Below the pieces are notes generated by a model, which saw only the letters and a list, made by a program, of their open reading frames with translations, made no database searches and was not told where the DNA came from. Of a stretch of DNA of 9,998 nt, positions 1-6,450 are shown one piece after another. Position 1 is the stretch's first letter; each line of letters begins with the position of its first letter. A program made the translations under genes and the position numbers. The stretch covers positions 1 through 9,998 of the forward strand of contig JBIOYQ010000106.1 in NCBI GenBank assembly GCA_044870295.1, read 5' to 3'. Source of the DNA: AC-52 sp044870295. GTDB lineage: Bacteria > Actinomycetota > UBA4738.

Positions 1-125
1 CGCTTCGCCCTCCACCGCTGCCAGGCCGCCCGGTAGTCGGCGGATGCCCGGACGTCCTCGTAGGCCGCGAACACCCGGCGCTTCCAATCCAACAGGTCGA
101 GCTCGGCGAGCCGTCCCTCGCTCAC
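1..125 (-). CDS. DUF1684-like protein, N-terminal part only (runs off the left edge)
   Basis: Only the first 41 codons are inside the window. The start is GTG at 125-123. It overlaps the TGA stop of the MFS gene in a GTGA arrangement, which suggests translational coupling as the third gene of the minus-strand operon. The visible protein begins VSEGRLAELDLLDWKRRVF and continues with alternating acidic and aromatic residues (AAYEDVR, then AWQRWRAKR). This spacing of Leu-Asp-Trp-Arg and Trp-x-x-Trp-Arg resembles the N-terminus of DUF1684 proteins, a family of unknown biochemical function common in Actinomycetota. There is no signal peptide or membrane segment in the visible part. The family call rests on pattern memory over a short stretch, so it is moderately secure. 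That a gene is present is well supported by the overlapping start and sustained coding character. Confidence 0.65.
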   Translation of the reverse strand, partial: MSEGRLAELDLLDWKRRVFAAYEDVRASADYRAAWQRWRAK

Positions 126-1819
126 GACGTGCCGGAATCCATCCACGGGGGCGCCTGCTGGCGCTCGGTGGGGACCGGCGCGGTCGCCGCCGGACGCTCC
201 TGTCCCATCCGGTGGATGGCCTGGCCATCGGCTCCCTTCGGACGCCGCATCCAGGCGGGGCCCTGCGGATTGCGGATGCCCACCGCGTTCACCAACGCTC
301 CCACGAACAGCAACCCTGCCGCGAGCAGCATGGCCAGGCGGAACGAGTCCGTCGACGCCTCCCTGGCGGCAATCTCGAGCTCGGGCGACACGTCCCCGCT
401 CGGCGGGTTCAGGGGCGCCACCCTCGACCGGAAGCTCGCCGCCGACGTGTCGACCCCCGGCACCCGTGAGGAGATGCCGTGGTAGAAGCTCGTGGCGATC
501 GCTACGAAGATCAGGGCGCCCGCCAGCTGCGGCCCGACTCGAGAGATCGCGTTGTTCACGGCCGAGGCCACCCCCGAGTGCTGCGACGGCACCGAGGTCA
601 TCAGGGCCGTGGTCAGCGGCGCCACCATGATCATGAGGCCGATCCCGAACAGCACGATGCCGGGAAGCAGATCCGTCACGTAGCCGCCGGGAGGGACCCA
701 GGTGGAGAGGCGCTGGATGTCGAAGTTCCACGGCTCGGTGGTGGGGGGGATCCGTACGAACCACAGGATTCCCAACCCCATGATCGCCGGCCCCACGGTC
801 ATGAACAGGCGCGGCCCGAACTTGGCGGCCAGCTTCCCGAACCGCGAGGAGAACAGCACCAGGAAGAGCGACCCCGGGATGCCGACCAGCCCCACCGCCG
901 CCGGGGTGTAGCCGACGGTCCCGATCAGGAAGATCGCCTGGAACTGGAACGTCACGTACAACGCGCCGTAGATCACCAACGTCGAGATGTTCGTCACCGT
1001 GAAGTTCCTCGACCGGAACAGCTCGAGCGGGACCAGTGGGTGCTTCGACCGCATCATGAGGATCGGGAACGCCACGGCCGAGATCGCCCCGACGACCAGG
1101 GAGATGTAGGGCAGCGTGCCGTGCCAGTTCTCCTGCTGGCCGATGATGGCGCCGAAGCTCAGGCCACCCACCGCCAGGAACACCACCACGGCGCCGAGCC
1201 AGTCGAACTGGCCCGTGGCAGTCTCGTCTCGAGACTCGGCGACGTGGCGGACCGTGGCGTAGAGGGCGAACAGCAGCAAGGGGATGTTGATCAGGAAGGC
1301 GGCCCGCCAGGACAGCGGGAACGGCCCCACCTTGTCGATCTCCACCAGCAGTCCCCCGACGAAAGGGCCAAGGATCGTCGTGCCGGCCGATGCGCCGGCC
1401 CACAAGCCGAACGCCCGGCCCTGCTCCTCGCCCTCGAACGTGGCGGTGATCAGGGCCAGTGATCCAGGGACCAGGAGCGCGCCGGCCGCACCCTGGAGGA
1501 CGCGGAACGCGATGAGCAGCTCGATGTTGGGGGCCACCCCGCACATGACGGAGGTCGCCAGGAACCCGATCAGGCCGATGATGAACATCCTGCGTCGGCC
1601 GTAGTAGTCGTTGAGGGCACCCGCCAGGATCAACAGCGCCGACAGCGACAGCAGGTAGCCGTAGTAGACGAAGCTCTCGGCCGCGAGCGGCCCCAGGAAA
1701 CCGCTCTTGAGGTCCTCGCCGATCTTCGGCAGGGCCACGTTGACCACCGTCGAGTCGAGGAAGACGATCCCCGACCCCAGAATCGCCGCGATCAGCGTCC
1801 AGCGCTTCTGGCTGCTCAC
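122..1819 (-). CDS. DHA2-type (EmrB/QacA-like) MFS multidrug exporter
   Basis: This 565-residue membrane protein fits the 14-TM drug:H+ antiporter-2 branch of the major facilitator superfamily, which exports hydrophobic drugs or metabolites using the proton gradient. TM1 carries the hallmark LDSTVVNVALP (residues 21-31). Motif A is seen as GALNDYYGRRR (67-77), motif B as RVLQGAAGALLVPG (106-119), and the antiporter motif C as GPFVGGLLV (151-159). Long hydrophobic helices follow to about residue 510. The last 55 residues are hydrophilic and Pro/Ala/Arg-rich, so probably a cytoplasmic tail. The start is GTG at 1819-1817, only 4 bp after the stop of the NTF2-like gene. There is no clear Shine-Dalgarno sequence, so coupling to the upstream gene is likely. 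The 3' end overlaps the DUF1684-like gene by 4 bp. The substrate cannot be read from the sequence. Confidence 0.93.
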   Translation of the reverse strand: MSSQKRWTLIAAILGSGIVFLDSTVVNVALPKIGEDLKSGFLGPLAAESFVYYGYLLSLSALLILAGALNDYYGRRRMFIIGLIGFLATSVMCGVAPNIELLIAFRVLQGAAGALLVPGSLALITATFEGEEQGRAFGLWAGASAGTTILGPFVGGLLVEIDKVGPFPLSWRAAFLINIPLLLFALYATVRHVAESRDETATGQFDWLGAVVVFLAVGGLSFGAIIGQQENWHGTLPYISLVVGAISAVAFPILMMRSKHPLVPLELFRSRNFTVTNISTLVIYGALYVTFQFQAIFLIGTVGYTPAAVGLVGIPGSLFLVLFSSRFGKLAAKFGPRLFMTVGPAIMGLGILWFVRIPPTTEPWNFDIQRLSTWVPPGGYVTDLLPGIVLFGIGLMIMVAPLTTALMTSVPSQHSGVASAVNNAISRVGPQLAGALIFVAIATSFYHGISSRVPGVDTSAASFRSRVAPLNPPSGDVSPELEIAAREASTDSFRLAMLLAAGLLFVGALVNAVGIRNPQGPAWMRRPKGADGQAIHRMGQERPAATAPVPTERQQAPPWMDSGTS

Positions 1820-1823
1820 GACG

Positions 1824-2201
1824 TCACGTGCGTTCGACCCACCGAGCCCGCCACGATGGCGCCTGGAACGGCTGGGCGAAGTAGTCAGTCTCCTTGACGA
1901 TCAGGCCGTCGCGGAACTCGAAGATGCTGACGCCCTGATAGACCTGGCCGCCGTAGTCGAGCACGACCTCGGAGGTAACGAGGTCGCCGGCCGCCAGGAT
2001 CCGGCCCACCGTCGAGGTGGGAAAACCCGGGTAGTTCTGGTTGATCGCCATGGCGTTGTCGCGGCCTCGGATGCGTTCCCCCGACTGCGGCCATTCCTGG
2101 ACGAAGTCGTCGTGGAGCAAGGAGCCGGCGGCACTCCAGTCCTGCTTCTCCATGAGCTGCCAGAGCCGTTCGACCGTCTGCCGGTTCTCCTCGGTCCCCA
2201 T
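1824..2201 (-). CDS. NTF2/SnoaL-like fold protein, first gene of the efflux operon
   Basis: This 125-residue soluble protein has the size and layout of the NTF2/SnoaL-like alpha+beta barrel superfamily. An N-terminal helix pair (ENRQTVERLWQLMEKQDW, residues 5-22) leads into HDDFVQEWPQSGERIRGRD (30-48), the usual second helix and first pocket segment. Strands follow (LVTSEVVLDY, YQGVSIFEFRDG, IVKETDYF). Such proteins act as small isomerases, hydrolases or cyclases on polyketide- or steroid-like ligands, or only bind them. No catalytic set is certain here. The start is ATG at 2201-2199, with AGAAGG about 10 nt upstream. It is the promoter-proximal gene of the operon, 4 bp before the exporter, so it may bind or modify the exported compound. 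That role is inferred from position only. Confidence 0.85.
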   Translation of the reverse strand: MGTEENRQTVERLWQLMEKQDWSAAGSLLHDDFVQEWPQSGERIRGRDNAMAINQNYPGFPTSTVGRILAAGDLVTSEVVLDYGGQVYQGVSIFEFRDGLIVKETDYFAQPFQAPSWRARWVERT

Positions 2202-2302
2202 CGCGCTGCCTTCTGGACGTGGTGAGGCGAGCGTAAGCGGCGCTCAGCAGGGCAGCAACCCATGGATGCATGCGGACAATCGCGAGTGTCACCGGGATGG
2301 AA

Positions 2303-2336
2303 GGAGGCCCCGGACGCGGGCCTGCCCGGGGCCTCC
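2303..2336 (-). promoter_or_regulatory. Strong GC hairpin in the operon leader
   Basis: GGAGGCCCCGG (2303-2313) and CCGGGGCCTCC (2326-2336) are perfect 11-bp complements separated by a 12-nt loop. In the minus-strand transcript this stem-loop forms about 65 nt after the expected start and about 100 nt before the NTF2-like start codon. The RNA after it is not U-rich, so it is not a classical intrinsic terminator. It may be an attenuator, an RNA-stability element, or a pause or Rho-related structure. The structure is seen directly; the function is inferred. Confidence 0.45.
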
Positions 2337-2404
2337 GCCGGGTGATCCAAGAAGCGACCCCCCGGGGATGAGCGCCTGATTCAGGCTGCGAAGCTCCTCC
2401 AAGC

Positions 2405-2433
2405 AGCATAGCTAGTCCGAACTATCTAGTCAA
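2405..2433 (-). promoter_or_regulatory. Sigma70-like promoter with embedded palindromic operator
   Basis: On the minus strand this reads TTGACT (2433-2428), a 17-bp spacer, then TATGCT (2410-2405). Both boxes are close to consensus and the spacing is optimal. Inside the spacer lies the near-perfect 12-bp palindrome TAGTTCGGACTA (2424-2413 on the minus strand), in which only one symmetric pair mismatches. It is AT-rich in a very GC-rich setting. A palindrome between -35 and -10 is the usual place for a TetR-family operator ahead of an efflux gene. The promoter drives the NTF2-like/MFS/DUF1684 operon. Transcription should begin near 2398, giving a leader of roughly 195 nt. The repressor is not encoded in the window. 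Confidence 0.75.
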
Positions 2434-2540
2434 TCCCTGGGCGGTGAGCCCCTCGCCAGAGAGAAGGGCGCCGGTTGTACGTTTCATCGTCCAATCTGCG
2501 GGTGGATGAGCATTCGCAAGGCGGTCGGATGAGGCCGAAC

Positions 2541-3335
2541 TCAGTGCCCCTTGAACGTGGGCGGGCGCTTCTCCAGGAAGGCCAGGACTCCCTCGAGGTG
2601 GTCGTCCGTGGCGGCGGCCTCGTCTTGCAGAACCGCCTCGCGATCCATGGCCTCCGACAGCGACAGCCGCGACGCCTCGTTGAACGCCCGCTTGGTCATC
2701 CCGATGGCGGCCGTTGGCATTTCCGCGAGTCGGGCGGCCAGGGCGTGCGCCTCCGACATCAGCGAGTCGGCCGGCACAACCCGGTGAACCAGCCCGGCGC
2801 GCTCCGCCGCCGCCGCGTCCAACCGATCCGACAGAAGCGCCAGCTCCAACGCCTTTGCCATCCCCACGGTGCGTGGCAGGAGGTACGTCGCCCCCGAGTC
2901 GGGGATCAGCCCGATCTTCACGAACGCCATGGTGAAGGAGGCTGCCTCGCTGGCGACCCGGAGGTCGCACGCCAGGGCCACCGACACCCCGGCGCCGGCC
3001 GCCACCCCGTTGACGGCGGCGATCACGGGCTTGGGCCCGTCGGTCAGGAGCGGGATGAGCTTGTTGTAGCCGTCGAGGAGGATCGGGGACAGCTTCGGCC
3101 GCAGACCAGAGAGGTAGGGCTCCTGCAGCGCGGCCAGGTCCGCCCCGGCCGAGAACGCGCGGCCCTCGCCGGTCAGCACGATCGCCCGCACCGAAGCATC
3201 GCCGCCCATGTCCCCGAGCGTGCCGATCAGCTCCCTGGTCATCACGTCGGACAGGGCGTTGAGTCGTTCGGGATTGTTCATGCGCACGGTGGCCACCGAG
3301 TCCTGCACGTCCACGATGAGTTGCTCGTACGCCAT
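2541..3335 (-). CDS. PaaG-like enoyl-CoA hydratase/isomerase (crotonase family)
   Basis: This is a 264-residue crotonase-fold protein of the usual family length. The oxyanion-hole segments are clear: GEGRAFSAGADLAAL (residues 56-70) and VNGVAAGAGVSVALACD (108-124). The two acid-base glutamates of true enoyl-CoA hydratases are missing; Ser and Phe occupy those positions. Instead the protein has MAFVKIGLIPDSGATYLLPR (136-155), the pattern of PaaG and related isomerases, whose catalytic acid is the Asp in IPDSG (D146 here). The C-terminus FLEKRPPTFKGH also matches PaaG/PaaB-type proteins. It is probably a cytosolic enoyl-CoA or ring-epoxide/oxepin-CoA isomerase. No other phenylacetate genes are nearby, so the pathway is open. 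The start is ATG at 3335-3333 with GGGAGG 8 nt upstream. An earlier in-frame start at 3380 would add 15 unconserved residues and skip this ribosome binding site. Confidence 0.9.
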   Translation of the reverse strand: MAYEQLIVDVQDSVATVRMNNPERLNALSDVMTRELIGTLGDMGGDASVRAIVLTGEGRAFSAGADLAALQEPYLSGLRPKLSPILLDGYNKLIPLLTDGPKPVIAAVNGVAAGAGVSVALACDLRVASEAASFTMAFVKIGLIPDSGATYLLPRTVGMAKALELALLSDRLDAAAAERAGLVHRVVPADSLMSEAHALAARLAEMPTAAIGMTKRAFNEASRLSLSEAMDREAVLQDEAAATDDHLEGVLAFLEKRPPTFKGH

Positions 3336-3374
3336 ACCGCGCCTCCCTCGGGGCTCGCCGTGCGCCAGTGAAGC

Positions 3375-3380
3375 TAGCAT
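3375..3380 (+). promoter_or_regulatory. Putative -10 box for a leaderless cyclase transcript
   Basis: TAGCAT fits the actinobacterial -10 pattern TANNNT and ends 8 nt before the A of the ATG at 3389. No Shine-Dalgarno sequence precedes that ATG. Together these suggest that transcription starts at or next to the start codon. There is no recognisable -35 box. On the opposite strand TAGCTT (3376-3371) could serve the crotonase gene in the same way, with a short leader that contains its GGGAGG. Confidence 0.35.
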
Positions 3381-3391
3381 GGGCGCCCATG
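3378..3391. promoter_or_regulatory. Perfect 14-bp palindrome over the cyclase start codon
   Basis: CATGGGCGCCCATG is self-complementary over all 14 bases. It lies in the 53-bp gap between the divergent crotonase and MerR-cyclase genes and includes the cyclase ATG (3389-3391). It also overlaps the last bases of the putative -10 box TAGCAT (3375-3380). This is a plausible operator for the HTH protein encoded immediately to the right. Binding is inferred, and GC-rich palindromes can occur by chance. Confidence 0.4.
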
Positions 3392-4594
3392 GACGCTCTC
3401 ACCACCGAGCAGTTCGCCGCTCGCGGCGGCGCCACGCCGGAACGCATCCACCGGCTGGTGGAGCTCGGCATCGTGGCCCCCGAGGCCGATGGGACGTTCC
3501 GCCCGGCCGGGGTGCAACGGGTCCGGTTCGCCGACGTGCTCGAGCGGTCGGGGATCTCGCTGGAGGACATCTCCTCGCTGCTCTCGTCGGGCCGGCTGTC
3601 CTTCTCCTTCCTGGACCTGTTGTTCCCGGTTCCGGCGGCCTATTCGGACCGAACGTACCGGCAGCTCAGCGCGGAGCGGGGCCTGTCCATGGACGTGATC
3701 GAAGCGATCCACGAGGCGATCGGGCTCCCGAACCCCGCCGAGGACGACTTGGTCCGGGAGGACGACGCCGCGATGTTCCCCGTGGCCCAGCTGGCGCTCG
3801 GGCTCGGGCTGGAGACGTCCGTGATCGGACGGGTGCTGCGCGTGTACGGGGAGAACCTCCGCCGGATCGCGCAGGCGGAGCCGGACTTCTACCACACGTA
3901 CGTCGAGCTGCCGTTGCTGCGGTCGGGCATGACCGAGATGCAGATGCGCGAGCTGGCCACCGAGATGAGCACGCAGCTCATCCCGGTGATCCAGCAGCTG
4001 ATCCTGTGGATCTACCAGCGGCACTTCGAGCACTACACGATCGAGCACATCGTGGAGCACGTCGAAGCCGCCATGGAGGAGGCCGGGATCGAGCGGACGC
4101 GAGAGGTGAAGCCGCCCGCGATCGCGTTCCTCGACCTGACCGGCTACACGCGGCTGACGGAGGAGCGGGGGGACGAGGCCGCCGCCGAGCTGGCGGCGAG
4201 CCTGGCCGGCCTGGTCCAGCGAGAGGCGCAGCGCCGCGGCGGCCGGCCGGTGAAATGGCTGGGCGACGGGGTGATGTTCCACTTCCCCGACCCGGGACAG
4301 GCGGTGATGTGCGGCGTCGAGATGGTCGAGCAGGCGCCGGCGGCCGGGCTGCCCCAAGCCCACGTCGGCGTGAACGCCGGGCCGGTGGTCTTCCGCGACG
4401 GCGACTACTTCGGGCGGACCGTGAACGTGGCCTCCCGCATCGCCAGCCGGGCCGGGCCGAGCGAGGTCCTGGTGAGCCAGGACGTCGTGGAGGCGGCCAG
4501 CGCGGACGGCATCTCCTTCCGGGAGGTCGGTCCGGTCGAGCTCAAGGGAGTGGCTCGACCCGTGGTGCTGCATCGAGCGGAACGAACGGGATAG
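3389..4594 (+). CDS. MerR-like HTH / class III adenylate cyclase fusion
   Basis: This 401-residue protein appears to combine DNA binding with cyclic-nucleotide synthesis. Residues 1-80 resemble a MerR-type winged helix (TTEQFAARGGATPERIHRLVELGIV, then GTFRPAGVQRV and LERSGISLEDISSLLSSG). Residues 85-235 are mostly helical, with alternating charge, and recall the regulatory segment ahead of Rv1264-like mycobacterial cyclases. Residues 243-400 are a class III cyclase domain: metal ligands D249 (FLDLTGY) and D293 (LGDG), purine-selecting K289 and D339 (DYFG), transition-state N346 and R350 (VNVASR). All key residues are present, so it should be active; Lys and Asp favour ATP over GTP. No membrane segment is seen. 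The ATG at 3389 has no ribosome binding site; an in-frame GTG at 3368 would add seven residues. The NCS1 transporter follows after 14 bp. Confidence 0.9.
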   Translation: MDALTTEQFAARGGATPERIHRLVELGIVAPEADGTFRPAGVQRVRFADVLERSGISLEDISSLLSSGRLSFSFLDLLFPVPAAYSDRTYRQLSAERGLSMDVIEAIHEAIGLPNPAEDDLVREDDAAMFPVAQLALGLGLETSVIGRVLRVYGENLRRIAQAEPDFYHTYVELPLLRSGMTEMQMRELATEMSTQLIPVIQQLILWIYQRHFEHYTIEHIVEHVEAAMEEAGIERTREVKPPAIAFLDLTGYTRLTEERGDEAAAELAASLAGLVQREAQRRGGRPVKWLGDGVMFHFPDPGQAVMCGVEMVEQAPAAGLPQAHVGVNAGPVVFRDGDYFGRTVNVASRIASRAGPSEVLVSQDVVEAASADGISFREVGPVELKGVARPVVLHRAERTG

Positions 4595-4608
4595 CGGAGG
4601 CACCGCGT

Positions 4609-6075
4609 ATGGCCACCGTGACCGAGCGGCTCGAGCGGGCCCTGGAGCGCGAGGCTCCGGTGTGGGGCATCCGCCCGGTCCCGCCCGAGCATCGAAGGCT
4701 GTCCGGCCGGGACTTCGCGGTCCTGTGGGGGGACCTGGCCATCGGGTTGCTGGTCCTGCTCACCGGCGCGCTGCTGGTCCCGGCCATGGGATTCCCCAGG
4801 GCGCTGCTGGCCATCGCCGTGGGGTCGGTGCTCGGTTGCATCCCACTGGCCCTGGTGGGGCTGGCCGGGGCGCGGGAGGGCGTCCCGGGGATGGTGCTCT
4901 TCCGGCCGGTGCTGGGTGTGGAGGGTTCGTATCTCCCCTCGGTGCTCAACATCGCGCAGCTGATCGGATGGACGGGGTTCGAGTTCTGGGCCATGGCCCA
5001 GGTGGCGAACCAGATGTCGGAGCGGCTGTTCCACTTCTCGTCGTACTGGCTGTGGCTCGCGGTGGTGGCCGTGGTGTGCACGGCGCTCGCCCTGGGCGGC
5101 CCGATCCTGGTGGTGCGGCGATGGCTCGAGCGATTCGGCGCATGGGTCGTGGCGGGTGTGGCCGGGTGGATCACCATCCGGCTGCTCACGACGGCCGACC
5201 TGGGCGCCGTGTGGCACCGGGCGGGAGCGGGAGGGTACCCGGGCGGCTTCTGGCTGGCGGTGGACCTGGTGGTGGCCATGCCGGTGTCCTGGCTGCCCCT
5301 GGTGGCCGACTACAACCGGTTTGCCCGGCGCGGCGTGTCCTCCGCGGCGGGCACCTTCTGGGGATACGCCATCGGCAACGCGTGGTTCTACGCGGTCGGG
5401 GCACTCCTGGTCGCCTCGGCCAGGCTGGTCCCGTTCCCCACGCCGGCCGATCTGGGCGTCGCCATCGCCGGGCTGGCCGGAGGGTGGGTGGTGCTGCTGG
5501 CGTTGCTGGTCGGGGAGACCGACGAGGCCTTCGCCGATGTGTACTCCGCCGCGGTGTCCAGCCAGAACCTGGCCGAACGCATCCCGCAACGAGGCGCGAT
5601 CCTGGCGATCGCCGGCGCCGGGGTGGCCCTGGCGGCCTGGCTGGGCCACCGCGCGTCGGTCGCGGTCGGGACCTACGAGTCGTTCCTGTTCCTCCTGGGG
5701 TCGGTGTTCGTCCCGTTGTTCGGCGTCTTCGTGTCCGAGTACTTCCTGGTGCGAAGGTTCGGATGGACGCAGGCAGAGATGTTTCCGGAATCTCGGCTGC
5801 GCCTCGGCCGGCCGGCGACACGTCGGTTCAACGTCGCGGCGATGGTGGCGTGGGTCGTCGGCTTCCTGATGTACCAGTGGAGCTGGAGCGTTCCGCCCAG
5901 CCTGGGATGGTGGACGAGCGGGATGCGAACGCTCTTCCACACGTGGCTGCACCTGCCGTACCCGCTGGCCGGGTCGCGCTATGGGGCGAGCATCCCCGCG
6001 TTCCTGGCGGCGATGGTGGCGTACGGGCTCCTGTCAGGACTGCTGGGACGGCGTCGCGCCCGGATGCCGCGCTAG
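4609..6075 (+). CDS. NCS1 family transporter, CytX/cytosine-permease-like
   Basis: This 488-residue inner-membrane protein has about 12 hydrophobic helices and belongs to the nucleobase:cation symporter-1 family. Its features resemble the CytX branch, linked to hydroxymethylpyrimidine or thiamine-precursor uptake. TM1 holds LLVLLTGALLVPAMGFP (residues 47-63). SVLNIAQLIGWTGFEFWAMA (111-130) matches the family segment LNxxQLIGWT. SWLPLVADYNRFARR (227-241) is the NCS1 signature around TM6. GETDEAFADVYSAAVS (302-317) is typical of TM8. The start is ATG at 4609 with GGAGG at 4596-4600 and an 8-nt spacer. It sits 14 bp after the cyclase stop, so the two are very likely co-transcribed. The tail RRRARMPR is basic, consistent with a cytoplasmic C-terminus. 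The substrate could equally be cytosine, a purine or allantoin; no thiamine riboswitch or thi gene is seen nearby. Confidence 0.88.
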   Translation: MATVTERLERALEREAPVWGIRPVPPEHRRLSGRDFAVLWGDLAIGLLVLLTGALLVPAMGFPRALLAIAVGSVLGCIPLALVGLAGAREGVPGMVLFRPVLGVEGSYLPSVLNIAQLIGWTGFEFWAMAQVANQMSERLFHFSSYWLWLAVVAVVCTALALGGPILVVRRWLERFGAWVVAGVAGWITIRLLTTADLGAVWHRAGAGGYPGGFWLAVDLVVAMPVSWLPLVADYNRFARRGVSSAAGTFWGYAIGNAWFYAVGALLVASARLVPFPTPADLGVAIAGLAGGWVVLLALLVGETDEAFADVYSAAVSSQNLAERIPQRGAILAIAGAGVALAAWLGHRASVAVGTYESFLFLLGSVFVPLFGVFVSEYFLVRRFGWTQAEMFPESRLRLGRPATRRFNVAAMVAWVVGFLMYQWSWSVPPSLGWWTSGMRTLFHTWLHLPYPLAGSRYGASIPAFLAAMVAYGLLSGLLGRRRARMPR

Positions 6076-6083
6076 CCGCTGCT

Positions 6084-6422
6084 TCACCCGGAGACCGCGC
6101 GCGGCGCCGGAGGCGGCGCGGCCACCAGCAGCACCACCAGGGGATCCACCGACGCGTTCGTCAGGGTCACCTCGGCCGACGCCGGCACCAGGACCGATCC
6201 CCACTGCTTGAGCCGCTTGCGGTCGCCGTCCACCAGGAAGACCGCCTCGCCCGCCACCACCGTGAACATGGCGTCGCTCTGCGGATCCATGACCGGGCCG
6301 AGGGTCTGGTTAGCTTCGAAGCACAGGATCTGCGACCAGAGATGATCGGTCTCGAAGACGGTCTCGCGGCGGACGCCGTCGGGCGAGAAGTGGACGAAGC
6401 GGGTGAGCGTGCGGCTCTCCAC
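6084..6422 (-). CDS. Small cupin-fold protein lacking the usual metal ligands
   Basis: This 112-residue protein looks like a single-domain cupin. Beta-strand-rich segments run HLWSQILCFEANQTLGPV, then DAMFTVVAGEAVFLVDGDRKRLKQWGSVLVPASAEVTLTNAS and DPLVVLLVAAPPP. The GEAVFLVDG turn and the GSVLVPASAEVTLTN second motif are characteristic. In motif 1 the expected HxH is replaced by VMDPQSD, and motif 2 lacks its His, so metal binding of the standard type is unlikely. A binding or sensor role is then more likely than dioxygenase or isomerase chemistry. The GTG at 6422-6420 was chosen because TAGCCT (6436-6431 on the minus strand) lies 8 nt upstream and no ribosome binding site is seen, suggesting a leaderless transcript. 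A TTG at 6431 is an alternative. Its 3' end is 8 bp from that of the transporter, convergently. Confidence 0.72.
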   Translation of the reverse strand: MESRTLTRFVHFSPDGVRRETVFETDHLWSQILCFEANQTLGPVMDPQSDAMFTVVAGEAVFLVDGDRKRLKQWGSVLVPASAEVTLTNASVDPLVVLLVAAPPPAPRAVSG

Positions 6423-6450
6423 GGCCGGCAAGGCTACCAGCGCGGACCGC

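Larger units (their letters stand above)
2202..2540. other. Intergenic region with operon promoter and long leader
   Basis: This 339-bp gene-free stretch lies between two minus-strand genes. It holds the promoter at 2405-2433 and a 13-bp interrupted palindrome at 2374-2386. It also holds a GC-rich hairpin at 2303-2336 inside the roughly 195-nt leader of the NTF2-like/MFS operon. Between 2434 and 2540, just downstream of the crotonase stop, I see no convincing terminator. The best candidate there is a 6-bp wobble-containing stem (GCCCTT/AGGGGC on the minus strand) without a U run. No tRNA or convincing small gene was found. Confidence 0.6.

Noticed and set aside
2202..2271. Possible leader-peptide start (MHPWVAALL) in the efflux leader
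   Set aside because: The frame has no stop before the NTF2-like gene and no good ribosome binding site; a regulatory peptide would be expected to be short and closed.
2422..2487. A 21-codon minus-strand frame beginning MKRTTGALL between the crotonase and the promoter
   Set aside because: It has no ribosome binding site, runs into the -35 box and operator, and shows no distinctive composition.
3374..4603. Long minus-strand frame opposite the MerR-cyclase gene
   Set aside because: It mirrors the cyclase gene almost exactly in extent and shows no domain; it is a GC-driven shadow.
4405..5952. Long open frame on the minus strand opposite the NCS1 transporter
   Set aside because: The translation is rich in His, Arg, Pro and Gln with no recognisable domain, and the opposite strand has clear transporter signatures.
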